From: Candidatus Omnitrophota bacterium
GTDB lineage: Bacteria > Omnitrophota > Gorgyraeia > Aquiviventales > Aquiviventaceae
DNA: 54,331 bases
Assembly: GCA_016193175.1 (NCBI GenBank)
Contig: JACPSR010000142.1
Span: 1-54,331 of the forward strand
Reading direction: 5' to 3'
Below the pieces are notes generated by a model. The model had not been told where the DNA came from, made no database searches, and worked only from the letters and a program-made list of their open reading frames with translations. Below, piece by piece: positions 31,713 through 39,305 of the stretch. A program made the position numbers and the translations under genes. Every line of letters starts with the position of its first letter. Position 1 is the stretch's first letter.

Positions 31713-33000
31713 GATGGATGTCGCACAACGGTGGAGAAGAGTTGTGGCGTTCGTGCGACGCCAGCCCCGAGACATTTGGGAGGGCGGTTGGCACGCGCTG
31801 CTTCGGAAAATTCTCATGACGCTGGACATCATCCTGGCCGTTCCGTTGGTCTTCGCCGCCAGGCTGCTGCGTCCGTTCGTGCTCATCCGGTTCGCCGGCT
31901 TGCCGATGCAGGGGATCGGACACCTGGCCACTGATATGGAGCTGGTGCTGTGCCGGCGGGACGCCGGCCTCTATGGGCGGACACTTGACCTGTTCTGCAT
32001 CGGCATGCCGGTGTGCAACCAGCAACTCACGCGCATGTGGCAGCGGACGGTGCATGTCAGCCGGTTCGCCCGCACGGCGGAGCGGGTCAATCGATGGCTC
32101 CCAGGTGGATGGCGCAACCGCATCCCCTTCGATGGGGAACCCAGCGACACGCACGGCCTCTTCGCAATGACGACGCCCCACCTATCCTTCATCCCTGAGG
32201 AGCAACGCCAAGGAACCGACGCGTTGCGGCGGCTCAGTGTGCCTGAGGGCCAACCATTTATATGCTTCCACGCCCGCGACTTGGCCTACTATGTGGAGAA
32301 GTCGAGGCGTCTCGATCTCTACCTTAATTCAGACATCCAGACGTATCGGCTTGCCGTTGAAGCCCTGGCGCAACGAGGCTACGTCCTGTTCCGGATGGGT
32401 GCTGTGGTGCAGCGGCCGCTGGTGACCCACAACCCCCGGATCATTGATTATGCCAGCATCGCCCGCACCGATTTCTTGGACATCTTCCTGCCGGCGCACT
32501 GCCGGTTCTACCTGGGCGACGCGAGCGGGTTGCATAACGTCCCACTGATCTTCCGAAGACCGATCGCGATCGTCAACCACAGTTCGTTGGAGTACACGGT
32601 CAGTTGGAACCCCTACGACCTCTTCATCCCCAAGAAGTTGTGGCTGCGGTTGGAGCGACGGCTGATGACATTCCGAGAGATCCTGGGGTCCGGTGCCGGG
32701 CGATTTGCGAGAGACCACCAGTATGCTGAGATGGGCCTTGAGCTGATCAACAACACCCCGGAGGAGATCGCCGCGCTGGCCCTGGAGATGGACGCCAGGC
32801 TCAACGGCACATGGCAGCCGACAGCGGAAGACGAAGAGCTGCAGCGACGCTTTTGGGAGATCTTCCGGTCCTGCACGAGGGTATATGCTTCCGCCCCCTG
32901 GCGGGTCCACCGGCGCATTGGCGCGGAGTTCCTGCGGCAACACCAGGCGTTATTGGAAGAGCGCACGACACCACAGCCGACATTGGTATGCGCGAGTTAA
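31693..33000 (+). CDS. TIGR04372-like glycosyltransferase
   Basis: The protein has 435 residues. A hydrophobic N-terminal segment (about residues 40-60) is followed by RFAGLPMQGIGHLATDMELVLCR, which resembles the R-IGHL-x-N/D-E motif of the TIGR04372 putative glycosyltransferases. Further on, FICFHARDLAYY, NPRIIDYASIARTDFLDIFLPAHCRFYLGDASGLHNVPLIF and PIAIVNHSS form the expected Rossmann segments. It presumably adds one sugar of the repeat unit at the cytoplasmic membrane. Family members are poorly characterised, so donor and acceptor are unknown. Confidence 0.72.
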   Translation: MVRRHTEMDVAQRWRRVVAFVRRQPRDIWEGGWHALLRKILMTLDIILAVPLVFAARLLRPFVLIRFAGLPMQGIGHLATDMELVLCRRDAGLYGRTLDLFCIGMPVCNQQLTRMWQRTVHVSRFARTAERVNRWLPGGWRNRIPFDGEPSDTHGLFAMTTPHLSFIPEEQRQGTDALRRLSVPEGQPFICFHARDLAYYVEKSRRLDLYLNSDIQTYRLAVEALAQRGYVLFRMGAVVQRPLVTHNPRIIDYASIARTDFLDIFLPAHCRFYLGDASGLHNVPLIFRRPIAIVNHSSLEYTVSWNPYDLFIPKKLWLRLERRLMTFREILGSGAGRFARDHQYAEMGLELINNTPEEIAALALEMDARLNGTWQPTAEDEELQRRFWEIFRSCTRVYASAPWRVHRRIGAEFLRQHQALLEERTTPQPTLVCAS

Positions 33001-33029
33001 GCCATCGAACGGAAGAACTCATTCCACGG

Positions 33030-33749
33030 ATGACAGATGTCGTGATCCTATGCGGGGGCAGGGGCACGCGGTTGGGGAGGCTCACGGCGGACACGCCGAA
33101 ACCGCTGTTGCCGGTCGGGGGGGGTCCGTTTCTGTTGCGCCGCTTGACGGCCCTCAGGAGGGAAGGTTTCTCGCGCTTCCTGCTGGCGGCACACTATCTG
33201 GCCGGCCAGTTCCATGTGTTTGCAGAGCACTACGGGCGTGTGGTGCCTGGCCTCGAGGTGATCGAGGAGCCCAAGCCGCTCGGGACCGGCGGGGCCCTGC
33301 GTCACGCCGCCTCGCTCGTCCGCTCGCCGGTCTTCGTCGCCTTGAACGGCGACTCATGGATGGCGCAGCCGGCGGCCCCGGTCCTCGCGGCGCATGGGCA
33401 GGGCAGCCGGCTGATGAGCATGGTCGTCGTGCGCGCCGGGCGCGTGGTAGGCAGCCGCAGCGCGAAGGGGGTCGTGACATTCAGTCCTGAGGGACGGCTT
33501 CTGGGATTCTCGACAGGCGAAGCAGGCATGGACGCATGGGTGAACAGCGGCCTGTATGTCCTGGATCGGGCCATGGTGCAGGGCTGGCCTGAGGGGTCGT
33601 ATGATCTCGAGTCGCATGTGAGCGACCTCGTGCCGTCCGGCGGCTTCGTGTTTCCGTCGGAGGGAACATTCCTCGACATCGGCACCCCGGAGTGCTACGC
33701 GCGCGCCCAGCAGGTCTGGGAGGGATCGGAGGCGGTGGCGAGGCGATGA
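33030..33749 (+). CDS. Sugar-1-phosphate nucleotidyltransferase (HddC/RmlA-like)
   Basis: The protein has 239 residues. VVILCGGRGTRLGRLTADTPKPLLPVGG at residues 4-31 is the nucleotide-binding loop; EEPKPLGTGGALRHAA, VALNGDSWM (metal Asp) and a final FLDIGTPECYARAQ give the complete small GT-A pyrophosphorylase. It looks most like D-glycero-D-manno-heptose 1-phosphate guanylyltransferase (HddC). The start could also be 32988, which would overlap the upstream gene. A second HddC-like domain occurs in the fusion at 48902, so this copy may serve a different sugar. It overlaps the next gene by 4 bases. Confidence 0.82.
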   Translation: MTDVVILCGGRGTRLGRLTADTPKPLLPVGGGPFLLRRLTALRREGFSRFLLAAHYLAGQFHVFAEHYGRVVPGLEVIEEPKPLGTGGALRHAASLVRSPVFVALNGDSWMAQPAAPVLAAHGQGSRLMSMVVVRAGRVVGSRSAKGVVTFSPEGRLLGFSTGEAGMDAWVNSGLYVLDRAMVQGWPEGSYDLESHVSDLVPSGGFVFPSEGTFLDIGTPECYARAQQVWEGSEAVARR

Positions 33750-34945
33750 GTGCGCACACCACAGCCGCAAGACCAGACGCCGCGCAGCCGTCGTACCGGA
33801 TCACCTTCGGCCATATCGAAATTGGCGAGGCAGGCCGCCGATTCCTCTCGGAGGCGTTGAGCCGCAACTGGGTCTCCGAGGGCCCGAACGTCCGGCGATT
33901 TGAAGCCGGCTTCGCCAGGAAGTTCGGCTACGGCCATGCCGTGGCGACCAGCTCCGGGACCGATGCGGGGATCGTGGCGATGAGCGCCCTGTTGGAACGG
34001 GGGGCCAAGCGTGGAGAGGAAGTGATCACGCCAGCGCTCGCCTTCGTCTCGACGGCGAACTGCATCCTCGCCGCCGGATTGGTCCCACGGTTCGTCGACG
34101 TGGAGCTTGAGACGCTGAACATCGATCCCGCGAAGATGGAGGCGGCGATGACATCCAAGACGCGGGCGATCCAGGTCGTCCACACGATGGGCAAGCCCTG
34201 CGCGATGGGCGAGATCCTTGCGATCGCGAAGCGCCATCATCTGCTCGTCATCGAGGATTGCTGCGAGGCTCATGGGGCGACGCTCAACGGCCAGGTGATC
34301 GGGTCCTTCGGCGCGATGGGGCTCTTCAGCTTCTACGCCGCCCATCTCATCTGCAGCGGCGAGGGCGGGATGATCTCCACCAACGACGCGGAGCTGGCGG
34401 GGTTGTGCCGCTCGATCCGGTCGCACGGTCGGCGGGGCGGGCAACCGTACTTTCACTTCGACCAGGTCGGCTTCAACTCCAAGATGAACGATCTGGAAGC
34501 CGCCATCGGCCTCGAGGGGCTTGAGCTGTTTGACCAGACCTTCGCCATCCGTCGGCGGCATCTCGCCCGCCTGAGGGAGCTGCTGTCGCCGCTGGAGGAC
34601 AGGGTGATCCTCTATCCCGATGGGCGCGGGGAGGTCATCAGTCCGCATGCGATGCCGTTGGTCCTGCGGGACGAGCGGGCATCCATTGAGCCGCTCTATC
34701 GGCATCTCGAGCACGCTGGCATTCAGTGCAAGACGCTCTTTGGCTCACTCCCCACTCAGCACCGGGCATTTGCGTTTCTCGGCTACCGGCCAGGGGACTT
34801 CCCGGTCGCAGAGCGGATCGGCCGAACGGGTCTCCATTTTGGGGTGCACCAGTATTTGACGGAGGACGACGTGGAGTATGCGGCTGATACCGTGCGGTCA
34901 TACTTCACCAGGAGCAACGCGATGAGTCACTCCCGGAGCCGATGA
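33746..34945 (+). CDS. PLP-dependent sugar 3-dehydratase-like protein (StrS fold, Lys to His)
   Basis: The protein has 399 residues. It has the aminotransferase fold (TSSGTDAGIVAMSAL, PALAFVSTANC, VIEDCCEAHGA) but the PLP-Lys position is His200 in SFYAAHLICSGEGG. The same change defines ColD, which removes the 3-hydroxyl of GDP-4-keto-6-deoxymannose, and RfbH. It is therefore more likely a 3-dehydratase than an aminotransferase. RfbH at 50978 has the same change and a 4Fe-4S-type N-terminus; this one lacks that extra part and is closer to ColD in size. GDP-4-keto-6-deoxymannose could come from the Gmd at 38262. Confidence 0.8.
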   Translation: MSAHTTAARPDAAQPSYRITFGHIEIGEAGRRFLSEALSRNWVSEGPNVRRFEAGFARKFGYGHAVATSSGTDAGIVAMSALLERGAKRGEEVITPALAFVSTANCILAAGLVPRFVDVELETLNIDPAKMEAAMTSKTRAIQVVHTMGKPCAMGEILAIAKRHHLLVIEDCCEAHGATLNGQVIGSFGAMGLFSFYAAHLICSGEGGMISTNDAELAGLCRSIRSHGRRGGQPYFHFDQVGFNSKMNDLEAAIGLEGLELFDQTFAIRRRHLARLRELLSPLEDRVILYPDGRGEVISPHAMPLVLRDERASIEPLYRHLEHAGIQCKTLFGSLPTQHRAFAFLGYRPGDFPVAERIGRTGLHFGVHQYLTEDDVEYAADTVRSYFTRSNAMSHSRSR

Positions 34946-35778
34946 ACAACGCGCCAGTCTTGGTAACCGGAGCCCATGGATTTTTGGGCCGCAATGTTGT
35001 TGAAGCGCTGAACGATTTCAAGGTCTTTGCCCCTCCTCGCAGCGAACTGGATTGCCGTGATGTTGGGGAGCTATCCGATTATGTCGCTCGTCACGCCATT
35101 CGATTCGTGGTGCATTGCGCCGGGCCGGGCACGCAGCCAAAGCGCGACGAGCCCGGCTGTTTCGACAACATCGTCGGTATGTTTTTCAATCTCGTGCGGC
35201 TGCGAGAGCGGTTTGACAAGGTCATTTGCGTAGGAACGGGCCATGAGTTTCTCGCGCAAGGCCGTCTGAGTGATCTGCCCTGCGTGAAGAGCTACCGGCT
35301 TCTGCCTGAGAATCTGTATGGCTTCGCCAAGCTGATCTGCAACAACTTCATCCATGACCATGGGCTGCAGAACTTCATCAATGTGCGCATCTTCTACGCG
35401 TTTGGCAAGCATGAGGATCCCGACGCGCGTCTCATGCCGCGTGCAATCAGCCATCTGCTGGACAACACAGACGTCTTCATCGATCACGATGCGTTGTTGA
35501 GCTTCATCTACGCCACGGATTTCGCGCGGTTCATCGCCACGCTGCTCACGGCTGAGCGGTATCGCGCGAGCTATCACGCCTGCTACCGGCAGCCGATGCG
35601 CCTGAGCGCCCTCTTGGCGCAAGCGAAGGATCTGTGCGGTTCACGCTCCAAGATCGTCATGCAAGATCGCCGTTGCGAGGTCTACACGTCAGCGGCTTAC
35701 TTGCCAGGCTTTCAGCACAGCGAGAAGAATGTGGTTGAACTCCTTGAGCATTACACGCAACCGGCGGTCGCGGCATGA
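34942..35778 (+). CDS. NAD-dependent epimerase/reductase (extended SDR)
   Basis: The protein has 278 residues. VLVTGAHGFLGRN at the N-terminus is the cofactor motif, CVGTGHEF replaces the usual Ser segment with Thr/Gly, and YGFAK provides Tyr and Lys. It is shorter than GalE and resembles ColC/Fcl-like reductase-epimerases that finish 6-deoxy sugars. It starts within the last 4 bases of the 3-dehydratase-like gene. Together they could form a 3,6-dideoxyhexose module like ColD-ColC of colitose synthesis. The substrate is inferred. Confidence 0.78.
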   Translation: MNNAPVLVTGAHGFLGRNVVEALNDFKVFAPPRSELDCRDVGELSDYVARHAIRFVVHCAGPGTQPKRDEPGCFDNIVGMFFNLVRLRERFDKVICVGTGHEFLAQGRLSDLPCVKSYRLLPENLYGFAKLICNNFIHDHGLQNFINVRIFYAFGKHEDPDARLMPRAISHLLDNTDVFIDHDALLSFIYATDFARFIATLLTAERYRASYHACYRQPMRLSALLAQAKDLCGSRSKIVMQDRRCEVYTSAAYLPGFQHSEKNVVELLEHYTQPAVAA

Positions 35779-36158
35779 TGCATCCCATCGAATCGTTTGC
35801 CGATGATCGCGTGCGCCGGTATTTCGACGTCTTTCCTCAACTCAGTCCCGAGCAGGTCACGGTGTCCAAAATCTCCAAAGCTGGCACGATTAACGCGTGG
35901 CATCGGCATAAGCGCCAGACCGATTGGTTCGTCGTCATCGAGGGCCGGCTGGAAGCCTTCATTCTCACCAAAGAGAAACACCTGACCCGGCATATGTTGG
36001 ACGGGGCCAGTCCGCAATGCTTGGAGATTCAGCCAGGACTCTACCACGGCTGGAAATCGCTTCAAGATAACACCATCCTGGTCTATTGCCTGAGTCACAA
36101 GCACGACGAGAAGGATGAGGAACGGGTGCCCTACGAGACGATGGGGGTGCCGCTGTGA
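35775..36158 (+). CDS. RmlC-like cupin (sugar epimerase or isomerase)
   Basis: The protein has 127 residues, one cupin barrel. AWHRHKRQTDWFVVIEGRLEAF with two His resembles the start of dTDP-4-dehydrorhamnose 3,5-epimerase-like and WxcM-like cupins, and LEIQPGLYHGWKS carries the second motif. At 127 residues it is shorter than RmlC (about 180). It probably epimerises or isomerises a 4-keto sugar made by neighbouring dehydratases. The ATG overlaps the previous stop by 4 bases, and its own stop runs into palindromic element 3. Confidence 0.78.
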   Translation: MMHPIESFADDRVRRYFDVFPQLSPEQVTVSKISKAGTINAWHRHKRQTDWFVVIEGRLEAFILTKEKHLTRHMLDGASPQCLEIQPGLYHGWKSLQDNTILVYCLSHKHDEKDEERVPYETMGVPL

Positions 36159-36300
36159 TCCCCCCACCTGCTGGCGGCAGTGCCGCCAACAACAAGAAAC
36201 AGCGAGTTGGCACTGCCGGGGTTGGCTGGCAGGTGCCCGTTACGGAGGGATGCCAACCCACGGCTCCGCCGCTGGCGGAGCCTCCAGCAGGTGGGGGGAT
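36158..36300. repeat. Palindromic element 3 bridging stop and start codons
   Basis: The left arm 36158-36174 (ATCCCCCCACCTGCTGG) and right arm 36284-36300 (CCAGCAGGTGGGGGGAT) are perfect 17-base inverted repeats, sharing most bases with element 2. Inner hairpins are GGCGGCA/TGCCGCC (36173-36187) and GGCTCCGCC/GGCGGAGCC (36262-36282), and a nested TTGGCA/TGCCAA pair. As before, the left arm starts in the upstream TGA and the right arm ends in the next gene's ATG. Confidence 0.9.
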
Positions 36301-37534
36301 GAAGCTGCGCCGCTGCCGCATGTGCCATGGCTCAAGGCTTGAAACCTATCTTGATTTGGGAGCGACTCCGCTCGCGGACGGTTTTTTGAGGGCGGATCAG
36401 CTACACGAACCTGAAGCTGTCTATCCGCTGGCGGTGGCGCTGTGCAAAAATTGTGGCCTGTCCCAATTAACCCATGTGGTCAGCCCGGAAATTCTCTACT
36501 GCCGTAATTATCCCTACGAATCCTCCACTACCGTGACCGGTCGCCAACACTGGGCCGAATTCGCAGCCACCGTGACGCGCAAATTGTCGCTTCAACGTAA
36601 GGATCTTGTCGTGGATATCGGCAGCAACGTCGGCGTGCTGTTGGCGATGTTTCGCAAGCAGGGGGTGCGCGTGGTGGGGGTTGACCCGGCTTCCAATATT
36701 GTGGCCATCGCGCGCCGGCGCGGTATCCCCACCGAGTGCGGGTTTTTTGATGTCGCGATCGCCCGCACGATCGTGACGGCATGGGGTCGAGCGGCTCTGG
36801 CGACAGCGACCAACACCTTCGCCCATATCAATGATTTGGATCGGGTTGCCCAAGCCCTCAAGATTTTGTTACAAGAAGACGGGGTGTTCGTGCTGGAAGC
36901 CCCCCATTTCTTGAGGCTGCTTCAACACCTGGAGTATGACACGATTTACCATGAGCATCTGTCGTATCTGACGGTCAAATCGCTCGCGCGATTTTTTCAT
37001 CGGTTTCGCATGGAAGTCTTTGACGTCGAAGAGCGTCCGATTCACGGAGGGTCCATCAGGGTGTACGTCCAAATGCCCAAGGGCAGGCGCCGGGTTCAAG
37101 GCATCGTCGGTCGCTTGATACGCGAGGAGGAGCGTCACGGAGCGTTCAGCCTTCAGAGGCTCAGGAAATTTGCCGCAGCCGTTCGGCAACACCGCGACGC
37201 GCTTCAGAGGCGTCTGCAATGGCTCAAACGCCAAGGCAACGTCATCGCGGGCGTCAGCGCTCCGGCCAAAGGCATGACGCTGCTGAATTACTGCCGCCTG
37301 GGCCCTGACGTGCTCGATTTCATCAGTGAAAAGTCGACACTCAAGATCGGCCGGTTTACGCCGGGGGTCCATGTCCCCGTGGTGAGCGACGAGAAGCTCC
37401 TCAAACGCCAACCAGATTACGCGCTGATTCTGGCATGGAATTTCGCACCCGAGATCATGGGCAATCTGGAATCATACCGGCGCCGCGGGGGAAAGTTTAT
37501 CATCCCGATCCCCAGGCCGCGTATCATCGCCTGA
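36299..37534 (+). CDS. Sugar C-methyltransferase (second TylC3/NovU-type copy)
   Basis: The protein has 411 residues. CRMCH and CKNCG form the zinc site near residues 5-60, LVVDIGSNVGVLLAMF is the SAM motif near residue 102, TIYHEHLSYLTVKSLARFF holds the catalytic dyad, and the C-terminal unit (NVIAGVSAPAKGMTLLNYC) completes the three-domain layout. It is about 30 residues shorter than the copy at 26622 and clearly diverged, so it probably has a different keto-sugar substrate. The start codon at 36299 is formed by the right arm of palindromic element 3; the frame also runs open upstream through that element to 36155. Confidence 0.88.
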   Translation: MKLRRCRMCHGSRLETYLDLGATPLADGFLRADQLHEPEAVYPLAVALCKNCGLSQLTHVVSPEILYCRNYPYESSTTVTGRQHWAEFAATVTRKLSLQRKDLVVDIGSNVGVLLAMFRKQGVRVVGVDPASNIVAIARRRGIPTECGFFDVAIARTIVTAWGRAALATATNTFAHINDLDRVAQALKILLQEDGVFVLEAPHFLRLLQHLEYDTIYHEHLSYLTVKSLARFFHRFRMEVFDVEERPIHGGSIRVYVQMPKGRRRVQGIVGRLIREEERHGAFSLQRLRKFAAAVRQHRDALQRRLQWLKRQGNVIAGVSAPAKGMTLLNYCRLGPDVLDFISEKSTLKIGRFTPGVHVPVVSDEKLLKRQPDYALILAWNFAPEIMGNLESYRRRGGKFIIPIPRPRIIA

Positions 37535-37548
37535 CATGTGCTGGATGC

Positions 37549-38265
37549 ATGATTTCCATTGTCACGCCGACGTATAACGAGGCGGAGAATGTTGAGGCGT
37601 TTACGGAAGGCATCGCCGGCATTGTCGAGGACATCCCCGAGCCGGTGGAGCTGCTCTTTGTCGATGCCGAGAGTCCCGATGGCACAGCCGGCGTCATCCG
37701 GCGACTGCAGGCGACGTATCCTTTCGTGCGGCTGCTGGAACGGCCCAAGCAAAGTTTTGGGCACGCCCTGTTGGCGGGATGTGATCAGGCGAAGGGTGAC
37801 TACTTGACGGTGATGGACGCGGACCGGTGTCAAGACCCTCATGACCTGGTCCGGTTGTACGCCAAGCTGCAGGAGGGCTCCGCGGACATGGTGATCGGTT
37901 CTCGCTACGCGAAGGGCAGCCGCACGATCGGGAAATCCTGGTGGCGGGTGTTGGGCAGCCGGATCCTCAATCGCGTGAGCATTATCGCCTTGAAGCTTCC
38001 ACTGTCCGATGCGACGCATCCCTTCCGGCTGTTTCGCCGCCGTGTCTATGAGCAGGTCAGAAACCACATTCATGTCACGGGACATCCCTCCCTGATCGTT
38101 GAGTTGACCTACCGGGCGTATCGGGCGGGTTTTACGTTCGACGAAATTCCCGTGGTGTACCGAGAGAGAAACACCGGGCGTTCCAAGCTGAACCTGCTGC
38201 CCGAAACCTGGAATTTTCTTCGGTATCTCGTGGACTTGAAAAACGAGAGGCGCGCCTCGCAATGA
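37549..38265 (+). CDS. GT2 family glycosyltransferase (dolichol/polyprenyl-phosphate mannosyltransferase-like)
   Basis: The protein has 238 residues. [42 protein letters not shown] and [10 protein letters not shown] give the GT-A order; the usual DDxS-D is DAESPD, and the metal motif is DADR. It has no membrane C-terminus, unlike the GT2 at 4852, and resembles DPM1-like soluble transferases. The start at 37549 is chosen because conserved residues begin right there; the in-frame ATG at 37435 lies deep in the previous gene. The acceptor may be undecaprenyl phosphate. It overlaps Gmd by 4 bases. Confidence 0.82.
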   Translation: MISIVTPTYNEAENVEAFTEGIAGIVEDIPEPVELLFVDAESPDGTAGVIRRLQATYPFVRLLERPKQSFGHALLAGCDQAKGDYLTVMDADRCQDPHDLVRLYAKLQEGSADMVIGSRYAKGSRTIGKSWWRVLGSRILNRVSIIALKLPLSDATHPFRLFRRRVYEQVRNHIHVTGHPSLIVELTYRAYRAGFTFDEIPVVYRERNTGRSKLNLLPETWNFLRYLVDLKNERRASQ

Positions 38266-39305
38266 ACAAGGCCCTGATTACCGGCGTCACCGGTCAAGAC
38301 GGCTCGTATTTGGCGGAATTGCTGTTACGCAAGGGATATGAGGTGCATGGCGTGATCCGCCGCTCAAGCGCGATTGCGATCCCGCGAGTCATTCATCTCT
38401 ATCAGGATCCCCACGAGGTTCTCGACGTGCGTTTTCACATGCATTATGGGGATATGTCGGATGGCAGTGTCATCAATCAGCTGATTAAGACCATCAGGCC
38501 CGATGAAGTGTATCACTTGGCCGCGCAAAGCCATGTGCGCGTGAGTTTCGACATTCCGGAATATACGGGAGATATCACGGCCCTCGGCGCCACGCGCGTG
38601 TTGGATGCCATCCGCAACTGCGGGTATCCGATCAAGTTTTACCAAGCCTCCTCATCGGAGATGTTCGGGCAGGCCGTGGAAACTCCCCAAACGGAGACCA
38701 CGCCCTTGCGCCCGCGCAGCCCCTACGCCTGCGCCAAGGCGTACGCCTATTGGTTGACGGTCAATTATCGGGAAGCGTATGGCATGTTTGCGGTCAACGG
38801 GATTCTGTTTAATCACGAGTCTCCTCGGCGCGGCGAGACCTTTGTAAGCCGCAAAATCACGCGCGGCATTGCCCGAATCAAGGCGGGCCTGGACAAAAAA
38901 ATCTATTTGGGCAATGTGAAGGCGAGGAGAGACTGGGGTTACGCTCCCGATTACGTGGAGGCCATGTGGAGGATGCTGCAACAGGACACACCCGATGATT
39001 ATGTGATCGCAACGGGAGAGTCCCATTCCGTTGAAGAGTTTCTGACCGAGGCGTTCAAGCACGCCGGCCTCGGTGACTGGCGGCCGTATGTGGAGATTGA
39101 TCCCCGGTATTTTCGTCCCACCGAAGTGGATCATCTGGTCGGCGATGCCTCCAAAGCTGAGCGGATGTTGGGCTGGAAGCCCACCGTCACCTTTCAGGAA
39201 TTGGTGGCGATCATGGTGGACGCTGATCTGAAGGCCCATGGGGTGTTGCGCAGACCTCGCAGGAGGCCCGCGCGTGTGAAGCCCCTGGAGACGGCGGTCC
39301 GATGA
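38262..39305 (+). CDS. gmd: GDP-mannose 4,6-dehydratase
   Basis: The protein has 347 residues, the family length. The N-terminal [11 protein letters not shown] (Gly8-Gly14), GVIRRSS, SSSEMFG with catalytic Ser, [10 protein letters not shown] with Tyr/Lys and [18 protein letters not shown] are all diagnostic of GMD. It makes GDP-4-keto-6-deoxymannose, the precursor of GDP-fucose, GDP-rhamnose, perosamine and colitose. Close homologues act on GDP-manno-heptose to form 6-deoxyheptoses; since heptose genes lie at 45320-50125, that is a second possibility here. It begins within the GT2 gene's last bases. Confidence 0.92.
   Translation: MNKALITGVTGQDGSYLAELLLRKGYEVHGVIRRSSAIAIPRVIHLYQDPHEVLDVRFHMHYGDMSDGSVINQLIKTIRPDEVYHLAAQSHVRVSFDIPEYTGDITALGATRVLDAIRNCGYPIKFYQASSSEMFGQAVETPQTETTPLRPRSPYACAKAYAYWLTVNYREAYGMFAVNGILFNHESPRRGETFVSRKITRGIARIKAGLDKKIYLGNVKARRDWGYAPDYVEAMWRMLQQDTPDDYVIATGESHSVEEFLTEAFKHAGLGDWRPYVEIDPRYFRPTEVDHLVGDASKAERMLGWKPTVTFQELVAIMVDADLKAHGVLRRPRRRPARVKPLETAVR

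Noticed and set aside
36155-36298. N-terminal extension of the C-methyltransferase through palindromic element 3
   Set aside because: The frame happens to be open, but the zinc ribbon starts right at 36299. The extension is encoded by the repeat and overlaps the upstream stop codon.
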